This document shows positions 22,111-32,760 of a stretch of 64,000 bases of DNA, in pieces (within the stretch, counting starts at the first letter, position 1; the number at the start of each line of letters is the position of its first letter). The notes beneath the pieces were generated by a model. The model saw only the letters and a list, made by a program, of their open reading frames with translations, searched no databases and was not told the origin of the DNA. Both the position numbers and the translations under genes were made by a program. Origin of the DNA: an uncultured Campylobacterales bacterium (GTDB lineage Bacteria; Campylobacterota; Campylobacteria; Campylobacterales; Arcobacteraceae); the NCBI GenBank assembly GCA_947503785.1, contig CANNFB010000008.1, positions 41,836-105,835 on the forward strand, read 5' to 3'.

Positions 22111-22132
22111 AGAATTGTGACATACCAATTCT
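22111..22132. other. Inverted repeat upstream of flagellin (agaattg-N8-caattct)
   Basis: Perfect 7-bp arms between flagellin and trmA; function unknown. Confidence 0.4.
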
Positions 22133-22160
22133 TAAAGTTAGATTAAATAATATTTGACTT

Positions 22161-23285
22161 CTATTTCTTTTTTAAAATTAAACCAGATTCAATATGATGT
22201 GTATATGAAAATTGATCAAATAGCGCGAAGTTCTCAATCGTATGTGTTTTTGTTAGCTCTTCTAAATCTCTATGTAAAGTTTCGGGATTACATGACACAT
22301 ATATGATTTGTTCGAAGTTTTTTACTAATGCTCTTGTTGTATCATCAAGTCCAGCTCTTGGTGGATCTACAAAAATAGAGTCAAAATCATAAGCTTTTAG
22401 ATTTATATCTTTAAGTCTTGAAAATACTCTTTTTTCTTCTAAGGCTTCTACGAACTCTTCTGCACTCATTCTAATAAACTCTATTTTTGTATTGTTATTT
22501 AATTCACAGTTTGTTTTTGCAGATTTGATTGATGTTTTTGATATTTCCGTTGCTAGAACTTTTCTAAACTTTGAAGATAGAGGAATTGTGAAGTTTCCAC
22601 CACCACAGTATAGCTCACATAAATCTTTTGAAGAGTCTTTTATATTATTTAAAACCCATTCAATCATTCCTATATTTACTTTTGTATTTGGTTGAGTAAA
22701 CCCACCTTCTATATATCTGAAGTTATAAGTAGTATCATTGATATTTAGTTTCTCATCTATATAATCATTTTCAAGGATTACTTTTTGTTTTCTTGAACGA
22801 CCGATAATTTTGATATCAAACTTTTGTGATAATTCTAATGCGAGTGTATTCCAATCCTCTTCTAGTTTTCTATGATAGATTAAAGTTACTAACATATCCC
22901 CAGTAGTTGAGTTTAAAAACTCAATTGCAAATAGTTTAAATGAAAGTGTTTTGTTTTTTTGTATCTCTTCTAATAATTTTGGCATTAAGTTCGATATATC
23001 TTGGCTAACTATTTGACAAGATGATATTTCTAATACTGTTTTGTCAACACTTGTCATTGCATAAGAAAGTGTTGCTCTGTCTTCTTCATCGAAAGTTTTC
23101 CATATTTTAAATTCAGCTCTATTTCTGAAGTTTTGTTCATCACCTCTTACAATATCAAAATTTATATCTGTAAAGTTTGAAAAACGCTCTTTTTCTCTTT
23201 TTATTTTTAAATCTAATTGCCCTTCATATCCAATATCATGTATTGTACATGAGCCACATTTGCCAAAATATTCACAATTCATCAA
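22161..23285 (-). CDS. trmA: tRNA (uracil-5-)-methyltransferase TrmA-like
   Basis: DLCELYCGGGNFTIPLSSKF, DSIFVDPPRAGLD, QIIYVSCNPETL motifs; CEYFGKCGSC N-terminus. Confidence 0.9.
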   Translation of the reverse strand: MMNCEYFGKCGSCTIHDIGYEGQLDLKIKREKERFSNFTDINFDIVRGDEQNFRNRAEFKIWKTFDEEDRATLSYAMTSVDKTVLEISSCQIVSQDISNLMPKLLEEIQKNKTLSFKLFAIEFLNSTTGDMLVTLIYHRKLEEDWNTLALELSQKFDIKIIGRSRKQKVILENDYIDEKLNINDTTYNFRYIEGGFTQPNTKVNIGMIEWVLNNIKDSSKDLCELYCGGGNFTIPLSSKFRKVLATEISKTSIKSAKTNCELNNNTKIEFIRMSAEEFVEALEEKRVFSRLKDINLKAYDFDSIFVDPPRAGLDDTTRALVKNFEQIIYVSCNPETLHRDLEELTKTHTIENFALFDQFSYTHHIESGLILKKK

Positions 23286-23337
23286 CTATCCTCTATTATT
23301 TAATGCGATATTATATTCAATTGATTATAATACGCAC

Positions 23338-24951
23338 ATGAAAGAAAATTGGCAAGAACAACTACACACCTTATTAAACTGTGATTTAAAAGAATTATAT
23401 CCGCTAGCTCGAAGCTTAAATAGAAAATTAGAATTTTACGTGGGACCTACAAACTCAGGTAAAACCTACAATGCTATGCAAGAATTAAAAAAAGCAAATT
23501 CAGGACTTTATCTAGCTCCTCTTAGACTTCTAGCACTTGAAGGATATGAAGGCTTAAAAAAAGATGGTATTGAAGCTTCACTTATTACAGGTGAAGAACA
23601 GATGTTAAATGAAGATGCTGCTCATGTATGTTCAACAATTGAAATGATTGATTATGACTTAGATGTTGATGTTGCAGTTATTGATGAAGTTCAAATGCTA
23701 GCAGACATAGATAGAGGTTGGGCATGGGTTAATGCAATCATAGGTTGTCCTGCAAAAAAAGTAATAATGACAGGTTCTGTAAATGCACTTGAAGCTATTA
23801 AAAAAATAGCTGAGTACTTAGGCGAAGATTTAGAAGTAGTAAGACATAAAAGAAAAACAGAACTAGTAGTAAATGAAAAGTATACTTCTTTGGATAACTT
23901 AGAAGAAGGAACTGCACTTATATCTTTCTCACGTGCGGATGTTTTAAAACTTAGACATAAACTAAAGAAAAACTATACAGTATCTGTAATCTATGGAAAT
24001 TTATCACCAGAAGTTAGACGTGATGAAGCTAGAAAATTTAGAGAAAAGAAAAGCCAAATTTTAATAGCAACAGATGCAATTGCTATGGGATTAAATCTTC
24101 CTATCAAGACTATTTTATTTACAACTGATACAAAGTTTGATGGAATATCAAGAAGAAAGATAAATGTAAACGAAATAGTTCAAATAGCAGGACGAGCTGG
24201 AAGATATGGGCATTTTGAAGCAGGATTTCTAGGCGCAACTAGACGAGATATATTAAAGCATATTAGTGAAGAATACAAGCAACCTATTAAAACAATTAAA
24301 CCACCTTTTAGAGTTAAGATAAATGCACAACAGCTTGACTCTTTAGCCTCACATATAAAAACAACATCTTTAACAAAGATATTAAAATTCTTTGCAGAAA
24401 ACATGTCTTTTTCAGGCCCTTTTGTAGCTGCGAATATTTCATCAATGATTACAGCTTCAAAAATAGTTGATACAAGATTTTCAATGAAACTTGAAGATAA
24501 GTATTTACTTGCACAAGCTCCAATTACTACAAGATCTCCACTTATCTTGCAAGCTTATGAAGCATATATAGCTGCTGTTGTAAAACAAAAACTATGTCCC
24601 TATAAACCTTCGATTACCTTGCCTAAAAAAGCAGTAACTCAAAAAGACTTATTACTAGTAGAAGATGAAGTTAAAAAGATATCTTTATATCTATGGCTTT
24701 CATATAAACTGCCAGAGATATTTCCAGACCATGATAAAGCCTATATTTTAAGAAATAAATTTAACTCTTTTATTGAGACATCTTTAAAAGGTAAAATTAT
24801 TCAAATAGAAACACCAAGACGAAATGATTTTAAAAGAAAAACTAATGATGAAAGACCACGAAGAGATAACTCTTCTTCAAGAGATGAAAAAGAGTTAAGA
24901 CCAAGACGTGCAAGAAGTGAATTTAAACCACGAAGAAGAAAACGAGATTAG
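23338..24951 (+). CDS. SUV3-like superfamily 2 RNA helicase with Arg-rich tail
   Basis: FYVGPTNSGKTYNAMQELK, LAPLRLLALEGYE, VIDEVQMLADIDRGWAW, QIAGRAGRYG; start placed at ATG 23338. Confidence 0.85.
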   Translation: MKENWQEQLHTLLNCDLKELYPLARSLNRKLEFYVGPTNSGKTYNAMQELKKANSGLYLAPLRLLALEGYEGLKKDGIEASLITGEEQMLNEDAAHVCSTIEMIDYDLDVDVAVIDEVQMLADIDRGWAWVNAIIGCPAKKVIMTGSVNALEAIKKIAEYLGEDLEVVRHKRKTELVVNEKYTSLDNLEEGTALISFSRADVLKLRHKLKKNYTVSVIYGNLSPEVRRDEARKFREKKSQILIATDAIAMGLNLPIKTILFTTDTKFDGISRRKINVNEIVQIAGRAGRYGHFEAGFLGATRRDILKHISEEYKQPIKTIKPPFRVKINAQQLDSLASHIKTTSLTKILKFFAENMSFSGPFVAANISSMITASKIVDTRFSMKLEDKYLLAQAPITTRSPLILQAYEAYIAAVVKQKLCPYKPSITLPKKAVTQKDLLLVEDEVKKISLYLWLSYKLPEIFPDHDKAYILRNKFNSFIETSLKGKIIQIETPRRNDFKRKTNDERPRRDNSSSRDEKELRPRRARSEFKPRRRKRD

Positions 24952-25030
24952 TCTTAATAAAATATTTTAATTAAAAATTAGTTAAAATAATACTAATACT
25001 GCAAAGTTATATCTTATAAAAAGGAATCCG

Positions 25031-26980
25031 TTGTTTAATTTATTCAAAAATAGTACAAATGAATCATTTCAAAAAGAGCTATTTAGTGATGATATAAATA
25101 TAAATAAAATCCAAAAAGATATCGATAAAGGTATTGATATAAATACAATAGATGAAGATGGAAGAACCTTACTTTTTTCTCTATGTGTAAAGAAAAAACT
25201 TCAAGCAATAAAAATTCTAATGAAAAATGGCATTAATTTACACGTAGAAGATAAATATGGCCGAACTGTATTGGATGATGTAGTAAATCGTTCAGATGGC
25301 ATGATGATTAGATTTTTGTTAGAAAATGGTTTTGATATAAACCACAAAAACTCAAGTAATAGAACTATCTTACAAAATGTTGCACTAGAAGGTAACTATA
25401 AAATATTTCAAATCCTGATGTCTTTTAATCCAAATTATGACTTAATAGATAGTTATGGCCGAAGTGTATTATTTGATGCAGTTGAGGGTGGAAATATAAA
25501 AATCATAAGAGAGTTAGTAAATCATATAAAAGATATTGATCTTGTTGATGAAGATAATGAAACACCTCTTTTTAAAGCTGTTTTAAAAGAAGATAGTAAA
25601 ATAGCCGAAGTTTTAATTCTCTTTGGGATGGACTTAAATATCTTAGATAATCATGGAAGAAATGTCTTGTTTAATACTATGATATTGGGAATAAATAATA
25701 TAAATATCTTAAAGTTAATGATTAAGAAAAAAATAAATATTAATCAAATAGATGTAAATGGTGAAAATATTTTAGATGAAATTTTATATATCTTAGAGTT
25801 ACAACTTCAACCTGCTAAAAAATTACTACAACTAGAAGGTAACTACTCATTAATCACAAAAGAGACAAGGTACCTAGAATTAGCAAAAGTTTTAATAGAA
25901 AATGGTCTTGATATAAATAAAATGGATGAATATGGCATTACTACTTTAAGTAAAGAAGTTGAAAAGAAAAACTATGAACATGTAGAATTTTTAATAGATT
26001 GTGGTGCTGATATAAATAACAAAAATATAAATGGAAAGACTTTATTATTAAATGAAGTAATGAAGGGAAATTCCAATTATAAGATGATCAACTTTTTAGT
26101 TAAACATGGTGCTGATATTAATTTAAGAGATGGGGATGAGAAAACTATAATTGATGATTTAGTAGAAATAATGCTAATACAAAAGGGTTTTAAAGAAGAA
26201 AATTTTGAAAAATATCCCCAGATATATGAAGAAGAAAATTATGATTTATTATTTAAAAAGATGTTAGCTTTTAGACCTAACTTAGATAAAAAAAGATCAG
26301 ATGGAAGAAATATACTCTTTGACATAATTACTTATAATGACTTTGATACAATAAGGTTACTTTTAAATTATGGAATAAATCCTAATATTATCGATAATGA
26401 AGGGAATACTCCCTTATCTATCTTAGTAGACCATGGACTAAAACTTGAAGATACTAGTGAGCGAGAACTTTTTTTAGAGCGTTTAGTCTTCTTATTAAAG
26501 TTTAGAGTAAATGTAGATATTCAAGATAAAAATGGATATACAGTATTTCATAAAACCGTAATCGCAGATGATTTAGCTGTTGTTGAAAAACTGCTTACAA
26601 AAAAAGCAGATTTAACTCTCACAGATAAACAAGGAAGAACAGCACTTCATCATACACAATGGAATGGTAATTATAAAATTGCAAGATGGTTAATTGCAGC
26701 AGGTGCAGATATCAATCAAATAGATAAGTCAGGCTTCACTCTTTTAAATTATGCAGCCTTATTTGGACATATTGATTTAGTAGTAACTCTTATCAAATCT
26801 GGTGTTTTAATGTACAATAGAAAGAAGAAAAGTGTGAAAGTTGCCAAACTTTTAAAAGAAAGAGAAAAAAACCTCGATAAATTACTAATAAATAATATTA
26901 TAGATGATAAAATGCAAAATGCATTAGAAGAAGTAGTAGAAAATACAAAAAATGAAATTAACGAAGCATTAGAAGGATAA
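25031..26980 (+). CDS. Long ankyrin-repeat protein
   Basis: 649 aa, TTG start, many repeats such as DINTIDEDGRTLLF, ADINQIDKSGFTLLNYAALFGHIDLVVTLIKSG. Confidence 0.92.
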   Translation: MFNLFKNSTNESFQKELFSDDININKIQKDIDKGIDINTIDEDGRTLLFSLCVKKKLQAIKILMKNGINLHVEDKYGRTVLDDVVNRSDGMMIRFLLENGFDINHKNSSNRTILQNVALEGNYKIFQILMSFNPNYDLIDSYGRSVLFDAVEGGNIKIIRELVNHIKDIDLVDEDNETPLFKAVLKEDSKIAEVLILFGMDLNILDNHGRNVLFNTMILGINNINILKLMIKKKININQIDVNGENILDEILYILELQLQPAKKLLQLEGNYSLITKETRYLELAKVLIENGLDINKMDEYGITTLSKEVEKKNYEHVEFLIDCGADINNKNINGKTLLLNEVMKGNSNYKMINFLVKHGADINLRDGDEKTIIDDLVEIMLIQKGFKEENFEKYPQIYEEENYDLLFKKMLAFRPNLDKKRSDGRNILFDIITYNDFDTIRLLLNYGINPNIIDNEGNTPLSILVDHGLKLEDTSERELFLERLVFLLKFRVNVDIQDKNGYTVFHKTVIADDLAVVEKLLTKKADLTLTDKQGRTALHHTQWNGNYKIARWLIAAGADINQIDKSGFTLLNYAALFGHIDLVVTLIKSGVLMYNRKKKSVKVAKLLKEREKNLDKLLINNIIDDKMQNALEEVVENTKNEINEALEG

Positions 26981-26982
26981 AA

Positions 26983-28281
26983 ATGAACAATAAGTCAATA
27001 ATTATATTAGCAGCAGGTGCAGGTACTAGAATGAAGTCAACAACACCAAAGGTTTTACATAAAATCTCTGGGAAAGAAATGCTTTATTATTCTATAAAAG
27101 AAGCATTAAAATTAAGTGATGATATTACTGTTGTTCTTTTCCATCAAGCAGCACGTGTACAAGCTGCTATGGAAAAATATTTTTCAAATATAAATTATGT
27201 GATTCAAGATCATGAAAACTATCCTGGAACTGGTGGAGCTGTTATGGGAATAACTCCTAAGTATGAAGAAGTATTAGTTTTAAATGGTGATATGCCTTTA
27301 ATTCAAGCCCAAGAACTTAAAAAGTTTGATATTGAAGCAACTATTGTTATGTCTGTATTAGAGCTTGATAGTGCTGATGGTTATGGAAGAGTTATTGTTG
27401 AAAATGGAGCTGTAAAAAAGATTGTAGAACAAAAAGATGCAAATGAAGCAGAATTAGCAGTTACAACTGCAAATGCTGGAATTTATCAGTTTAATACAAA
27501 GTTTTTATTAGAAAACCTTCCAAAACTTTCAAATGCTAACGCACAAGCTGAATATTATATTACAGATTTAATTGAATTAGCAATTACTCAAGGTAAGGTT
27601 TTAAAACCACTTGCAGTTGATGTTGAGAACTTTAAAGGAGTTAATTCAAAGGTTGAATTAGCAGATTCTGAAGTTATTCACCAAAACAGAATTAAGCATG
27701 AGTTCTTAAAAGCTGGTGTTATTATGAGATTGCCTGATACTATCTATATAGAAGAAGGTGTTACTATTAAAGGTGAGTCTATTTTAGAAAATGGAGTTAC
27801 TCTTTTAGGTAATTCTGAGATTATAAATTCTCATATTAAAACAAACTCAATTGTAGAAGACTCGATTATTGAAGATTCTGATATTGGACCAATGGCAAGA
27901 GTTAGACCAGGATCACAACTAAATGGTACACATTTAGGAAACTTTGTAGAAACTAAAAAAGCAAAATTAAATGGTGTAAAAGCTGGGCATTTAACATATC
28001 TAGGTGATTGTGAAATAGATGAAGGTACAAACATAGGTTGTGGAACAATTACTTGTAACTATGATGGTGTTAATAAATATAAAACTATTATTGGAAAAAA
28101 TGTATTCGTAGGTTCTGATACACAATTTATTGCACCTGTTACTATTGAAGATAATACAATGATAGGTGCTGGAAGTACTGTAACATCTGATGTTAAAGAA
28201 GGTGAGTTATATACTACAAGAGCAAAGAAAAGAGTAGTTGCTGGATATTATGATAAACACTTTAAAGATTTAAAGAAATAA
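26983..28281 (+). CDS. glmU: Bifunctional UDP-GlcNAc pyrophosphorylase / GlcN-1-P acetyltransferase
   Basis: LAAGAGTRMKSTTPKVLHKISG; hexapeptide C-terminal half with GPMARVRPGSQL. Confidence 0.97.
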   Translation: MNNKSIIILAAGAGTRMKSTTPKVLHKISGKEMLYYSIKEALKLSDDITVVLFHQAARVQAAMEKYFSNINYVIQDHENYPGTGGAVMGITPKYEEVLVLNGDMPLIQAQELKKFDIEATIVMSVLELDSADGYGRVIVENGAVKKIVEQKDANEAELAVTTANAGIYQFNTKFLLENLPKLSNANAQAEYYITDLIELAITQGKVLKPLAVDVENFKGVNSKVELADSEVIHQNRIKHEFLKAGVIMRLPDTIYIEEGVTIKGESILENGVTLLGNSEIINSHIKTNSIVEDSIIEDSDIGPMARVRPGSQLNGTHLGNFVETKKAKLNGVKAGHLTYLGDCEIDEGTNIGCGTITCNYDGVNKYKTIIGKNVFVGSDTQFIAPVTIEDNTMIGAGSTVTSDVKEGELYTTRAKKRVVAGYYDKHFKDLKK

Positions 28282-28310
28282 AATAAAAATTTAAAATAAA
28301 GATATACGAT

Positions 28311-29582
28311 ATGCTATTAAAAGATAAAAAAATACTTGTTGGAGTTACTGGTTCAATTGCAATATATAAGAGTTTAGAATTAATTAGACTTTATATAAAA
28401 GCAGGTGCAAAAGTACGTGTAATCATGACAGAAGGTGCTAAGAAATTTATCTCACCTATAACTTTTGAAGCAATATCTCAATCTAAAGTATTAGAAGAAG
28501 CAAATGAAAATTGGGATAAAAGTCAAGATTATAATCATATAGATATAGGAAAATGGTCTGATATCTTTGTAATAGCACCATGTTCTGCTAATACTATTAA
28601 TAAGCTATCAAATGGACTTGCCGATAATTTACTTCTTCAGACAGCTTTAGCATATCCTAGAATCAAGTTATTAGCACCTGCTGCAAATACTATGATGCTT
28701 AAAAATCCAATTACTCAAGCTAGTTTAAAAATGTTGAATCTTTGTAATTTTGAAATTCTTTCTTCACAAACAAAAGAGTTAGTTTGTAAAGATGTAGGTG
28801 ATGGCGCGATGGCTGAACCTGAAGATATTTTTAATGCAACAGCAAGACAATTACTTAAAGATGAATATTGGGTAAATAGAAAAGTTGTGTTAAGTGGTGG
28901 CGGAACAGTTGAAAAGATTGATGAGGTTAGATATATCTCTAACTTCTCATCTGGAAAAATGGCCGCATCAATGGCAAAAGCTTTATATTTTAAAGGTGCA
29001 GATGTTTGCTTAGTTAGTTCACGTGGGTATGAAGAAATTCCAAAAGATATACATCTTATTGCTGTTCAAAGTTCAGATGAAATGAAAAACTTTTTAGTTG
29101 ATGCAATAAGAGTTGCCAAAAAAGGTACTTTAACAAAAGCTACACTTATGGACTCTTCAAGACCAGAATTGATAATAAAACGACCATTTTTATTTATGGT
29201 TGCAGCAGTAAGTGATTATATTCCATCTTTTCCACAAAGTGGAAAAATGAAAAAAGATATGATAGGGCAAACTTGGAATTTAGAATTAAAACAAAATATA
29301 GACATATTAGACTCCTTGGATAAAAATGATTTAATTACAATAGGCTTTAAAGCTGAAATGGATAAATCAAGTGCATTGACTTCTGCAAATCAAATGCTAG
29401 AAAAAAAGAAGTTAGATGGTGTGTGTTTAAATATACTAGAGGATTCAACTAGTTTTGGTTCAAATGACAATAAAATTGAGTTAATACTAAAAGGAAATTC
29501 TTCTAAATTTGAAGGTTCAAAACTAGATGTTTCTATAAATATTTTAACAAAATTAGAAAGTGAGTTTAGCCATTATGAATAA
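28311..29582 (+). CDS. coaBC: Phosphopantothenoylcysteine decarboxylase / phosphopantothenate-cysteine ligase
   Basis: GVTGSIAIYKSLELIRL, PAANTMM, VVLSGGGTVEKIDEVRYISNFSSGKM, MVAAVSDY. Confidence 0.95.
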   Translation: MLLKDKKILVGVTGSIAIYKSLELIRLYIKAGAKVRVIMTEGAKKFISPITFEAISQSKVLEEANENWDKSQDYNHIDIGKWSDIFVIAPCSANTINKLSNGLADNLLLQTALAYPRIKLLAPAANTMMLKNPITQASLKMLNLCNFEILSSQTKELVCKDVGDGAMAEPEDIFNATARQLLKDEYWVNRKVVLSGGGTVEKIDEVRYISNFSSGKMAASMAKALYFKGADVCLVSSRGYEEIPKDIHLIAVQSSDEMKNFLVDAIRVAKKGTLTKATLMDSSRPELIIKRPFLFMVAAVSDYIPSFPQSGKMKKDMIGQTWNLELKQNIDILDSLDKNDLITIGFKAEMDKSSALTSANQMLEKKKLDGVCLNILEDSTSFGSNDNKIELILKGNSSKFEGSKLDVSINILTKLESEFSHYE

Positions 29583-30258
29583 TATAGCACCAGCGCATAT
29601 AGCTATGATTATGGATGGAAATGGTAGATGGGCAAAAGAAAGAAATCTTAAAAGAACAGCGGGTCATAGTGCTGGTGCTGAAGTAGTACGAAATATAACT
29701 CTTCATTGTAGTAATATTGGAGTTAAATTTTTAACACTATATGCCTTTTCTACTGAAAACTGGCAAAGACCAAAACTTGAAGTTGAATTCTTGATGAAAC
29801 TTCTTGAGCGTTACTTAAAACAAGAGTTACCAGTTTATTTGGAAAATGGAACAAAACTTAGAACTATTGGAGATACTTCAAAATTCTCTAAATCTTTACA
29901 AAAAACTATTAAAGAAACAGAAGAAAAAACTGCACATGGCACAAAATTAACACAAGTTTTAGCTTTAAATTATGGTTCAAAAGATGAAATAGTAAGAGCA
30001 GTAAGAAGATTAAACTCAAAAAATCTTGAAGTAACAGAAGAAAATATAGAATCAAACCTTGATACAGCAGGTATGCCAAGCGTGGATATATTAGTTAGAA
30101 CAAGTGGTGAAGTTCGACTTTCAAACTATCTCTTATGGCAAAATGCTTATGCTGAAATGTTCTTTACAAGTACATATTGGCCTGACTTTAATCAAAATGA
30201 ATTAGATGATATTATAAGTGATTTTAACAATAGAGAGAGAAGATTTGGAGGTATTTAG
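29575..30258 (+). CDS. uppS: Undecaprenyl diphosphate synthase
   Basis: HIAMIMDGNGRWAKERNLKRTAGH, TLYAFSTENWQRP, RTSGEVRLSNYLLWQNAYAEMFF; ATG at 29575 preferred. Confidence 0.95.
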   Translation: MNNIAPAHIAMIMDGNGRWAKERNLKRTAGHSAGAEVVRNITLHCSNIGVKFLTLYAFSTENWQRPKLEVEFLMKLLERYLKQELPVYLENGTKLRTIGDTSKFSKSLQKTIKETEEKTAHGTKLTQVLALNYGSKDEIVRAVRRLNSKNLEVTEENIESNLDTAGMPSVDILVRTSGEVRLSNYLLWQNAYAEMFFTSTYWPDFNQNELDDIISDFNNRERRFGGI

Positions 30259-31015
30259 CTTCATCTTTGGTGTAGTTATCGGTTCCTTTTTAAATGTCTT
30301 AATACTACGTCTTCCTTTAAATAAATCTGTTGTTCTTCCACGAAGCTCTTGCCCAAACTGCAATCATATTATTGCTTGGTATTATAATATTCCTCTTTTA
30401 TCTTTTCTTTTTCTAAAAGCTAAATGTGCTTATTGTAAAACTAAAATATCCTCACAATATTTTATAGTTGAACTATTAAGCGGAATTTTAACGCTTGCTC
30501 TTTTTATAAAATTAGGACTTAGTCTAGGGTTTTTATATATGAGTTTATTAGTTTACGTAAGTATTACACTTTCTTTTATAGATTTTAAATATAAAGCAGT
30601 TCCTGATTATTTACTTTTAATCATGCTTTTTTTATCTTTTTTTGCTACATCTTTTTCTTTATTTGACTCTTTTAAAAATGCCTTTTTATTCGCTGGAGCC
30701 TTTGTATTACTTAATTTTATAATAACTTTTTATATCCAAAATATAAAAGCAAAGATTTTAAAAGATGAAGATTTGAAAGAACAAGAAGCTTTAGGTGAGG
30801 GTGATATTCCAATTATTGCAAGTATTGCAGTAATTTTAGGTATAAAAGGTGCACTTGTAGCTATATTTTTAGCAGCAATTTTTGCTATAATACCTTCAAT
30901 TTATTCTAATCTTGTAAAAAAAGATATACAAACACCTTTTATCCCTTATTTAATTTTAGGAATGTTAAGTGTTTATTTTCTTGATTTAGAAAATATTTTA
31001 AAGGTACTTTTTTGA
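30218..31015 (+). CDS. Prepilin peptidase (A24), possible start at TTG 30245
   Basis: GVVIGSFLNVLILRLP, CPNC...CAYC pairs, IDFKYKAVPDYL, GEGDIPIIASI. Confidence 0.88.
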   Translation: MILTIEREDLEVFSFIFGVVIGSFLNVLILRLPLNKSVVLPRSSCPNCNHIIAWYYNIPLLSFLFLKAKCAYCKTKISSQYFIVELLSGILTLALFIKLGLSLGFLYMSLLVYVSITLSFIDFKYKAVPDYLLLIMLFLSFFATSFSLFDSFKNAFLFAGAFVLLNFIITFYIQNIKAKILKDEDLKEQEALGEGDIPIIASIAVILGIKGALVAIFLAAIFAIIPSIYSNLVKKDIQTPFIPYLILGMLSVYFLDLENILKVLF

Positions 31016-32028
31016 AATTAAAACAATATTTATACTCACAATTAGCAATTACATTTTTCCCAATATTTTTAGGACTATATTTTATTACCTCTATAGTTTT
31101 TTTAGTGAAAATTGCTTCTTTGACATCTATTATTACTATTAACTTTTTGGAATTATTTACTTTATATTCGTATGTAATCCCTCAAATTTTATTTTATACT
31201 ATGCCTATATCATTTTTCATATCTTTAGTTATTACTCTTTCAAAACTATCAAGTGAATATGAGCTTACGGTTATTACTTCTTTTGGTTTAAATCCAGTAA
31301 AAATTTTAAAGATATTTTTGCCTCTAACACTTGTTTTATCTGCAGCACTTTTGGTTGTTTCTGTTGGATTGATTCCTAAAACAAAGTTTTTAACAAAACA
31401 GTTCTTAGATGCAAAAACAAAAGAAGCAAATTTTAATATTAAAGCTTCTGAATTTGGACAAAAGTTTGGGGATTGGCTAATTTATATAAAAAGTAAAGAA
31501 GATAAAACTTATAACGAAGTAAAACTATTTAAAACTGAAAAAGGAAAAGAACAATTTATCCTAAGTAAAACAGCAGTTTTGAGTAATGATAAAGGGGATC
31601 TTAGTTTTAAGTTAAATACCGGAAAAGCTTTTTATATAGATGAATCAGAAGTAAATCAAATTAACTTTAACTCTATGTATATCAATGATTCAATTGCAGG
31701 AAGTAAACTAGGTGTGTTTACTACAAGTTATGCATATTGGAAAGATAGATTACAACGTAATATTGATATTGATGATTTAAGCTTCTTTATTTTAACATCA
31801 CTTTTTCCTGTTTTATCACTTTTTTTAGTAATTACATTTGGTTACTTTAATCCAAGGTATGAGAAAAATAGAGCTGTTTCTTATTCTCTTGTATCTGTTG
31901 TTTTATATTATGTTCTAATAAAAGCAATTGGAGATTCAATTCTTTTACATGCTTTATATTTAATACCAATTCTTTGGTTATTGGGAACTTATTACTTATA
32001 TACAAAAACTGTTAAAAAAGAGTATTAG
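31012..32028 (+). CDS. LptF/LptG-family LPS export permease (YjgP/YjgQ)
   Basis: N-terminal KQYLYSQLAITFFPIFLG, TM topology and periplasmic beta-jellyroll-type domain. Confidence 0.85.
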   Translation: MKLKQYLYSQLAITFFPIFLGLYFITSIVFLVKIASLTSIITINFLELFTLYSYVIPQILFYTMPISFFISLVITLSKLSSEYELTVITSFGLNPVKILKIFLPLTLVLSAALLVVSVGLIPKTKFLTKQFLDAKTKEANFNIKASEFGQKFGDWLIYIKSKEDKTYNEVKLFKTEKGKEQFILSKTAVLSNDKGDLSFKLNTGKAFYIDESEVNQINFNSMYINDSIAGSKLGVFTTSYAYWKDRLQRNIDIDDLSFFILTSLFPVLSLFLVITFGYFNPRYEKNRAVSYSLVSVVLYYVLIKAIGDSILLHALYLIPILWLLGTYYLYTKTVKKEY

Positions 32029-32036
32029 AAGATTTT

Positions 32037-32759
32037 ATGAATTTAAAATTTCTTATATCTTATGATGGCTCTTTATATAAGGGTTCTCAAAAGCAACCTA
32101 ATAATCAAACAATTGAAAATAAATTATTACAAGCTTTTAAAAGAATAAATATTGATACAAAAATTATCTTAAGTGGTAGAACAGATAAAGATGTTCATGC
32201 AACAGGGCAAGTTTTCAATTGCATTATTCCAGATTTTTGGGATAACTTCTCAAAATTAAAAGCTACATTAAATCAACAACTTCCATCTTCAATTAGAGTT
32301 CATCATATAAAAAAAGTTTCAGAAGATTTTCACTCAAGATTTCATGCAAAAAAAAGAGTTTATAGATATCTTGTAACTACAAAGAATATCACTGCTTTTA
32401 ATAACAACTTTATTACACAAGTAAGAAGTATCGATGAACAAAAGATTCAAGAAGCTATAAAAGAGTTTATAGGCGTTCATGATTTTGAATATTTCCATAA
32501 GCAAGGAAGTGATAAAGACGTAACCATTCGAGAAATTTTTGATACAAAGTTTTATAAATATAAAGATATTTATGTATTTAAATTTACTGCTAACTCATAT
32601 TTAAGATCTCAAATAAGATTAATGGTAGGTTTTTTATTAAAAATTTCTGAAGGAAAACTAAGTCTTGAGGATTTAAAAACTCAACTTAAAAAAGAAAAAA
32701 ATATCCATAGATTGCCTGCTCTTGCAAATGGTTTGTATTTAGCTAAGGTGACATACTAA
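32037..32759 (+). CDS. truA: tRNA pseudouridine synthase A
   Basis: ISYDGSLYKGSQKQPNNQTIE, SGRTDKDVHATGQV. Confidence 0.95.
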   Translation: MNLKFLISYDGSLYKGSQKQPNNQTIENKLLQAFKRINIDTKIILSGRTDKDVHATGQVFNCIIPDFWDNFSKLKATLNQQLPSSIRVHHIKKVSEDFHSRFHAKKRVYRYLVTTKNITAFNNNFITQVRSIDEQKIQEAIKEFIGVHDFEYFHKQGSDKDVTIREIFDTKFYKYKDIYVFKFTANSYLRSQIRLMVGFLLKISEGKLSLEDLKTQLKKEKNIHRLPALANGLYLAKVTY

Positions 32760-32760
32760 A

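Noticed and set aside
22109-22132. Sigma28 or sigma54 promoter for the flagellin
   Set aside because: No convincing GCCGATAA or GG-N10-GC match found upstream; only an inverted repeat reported.
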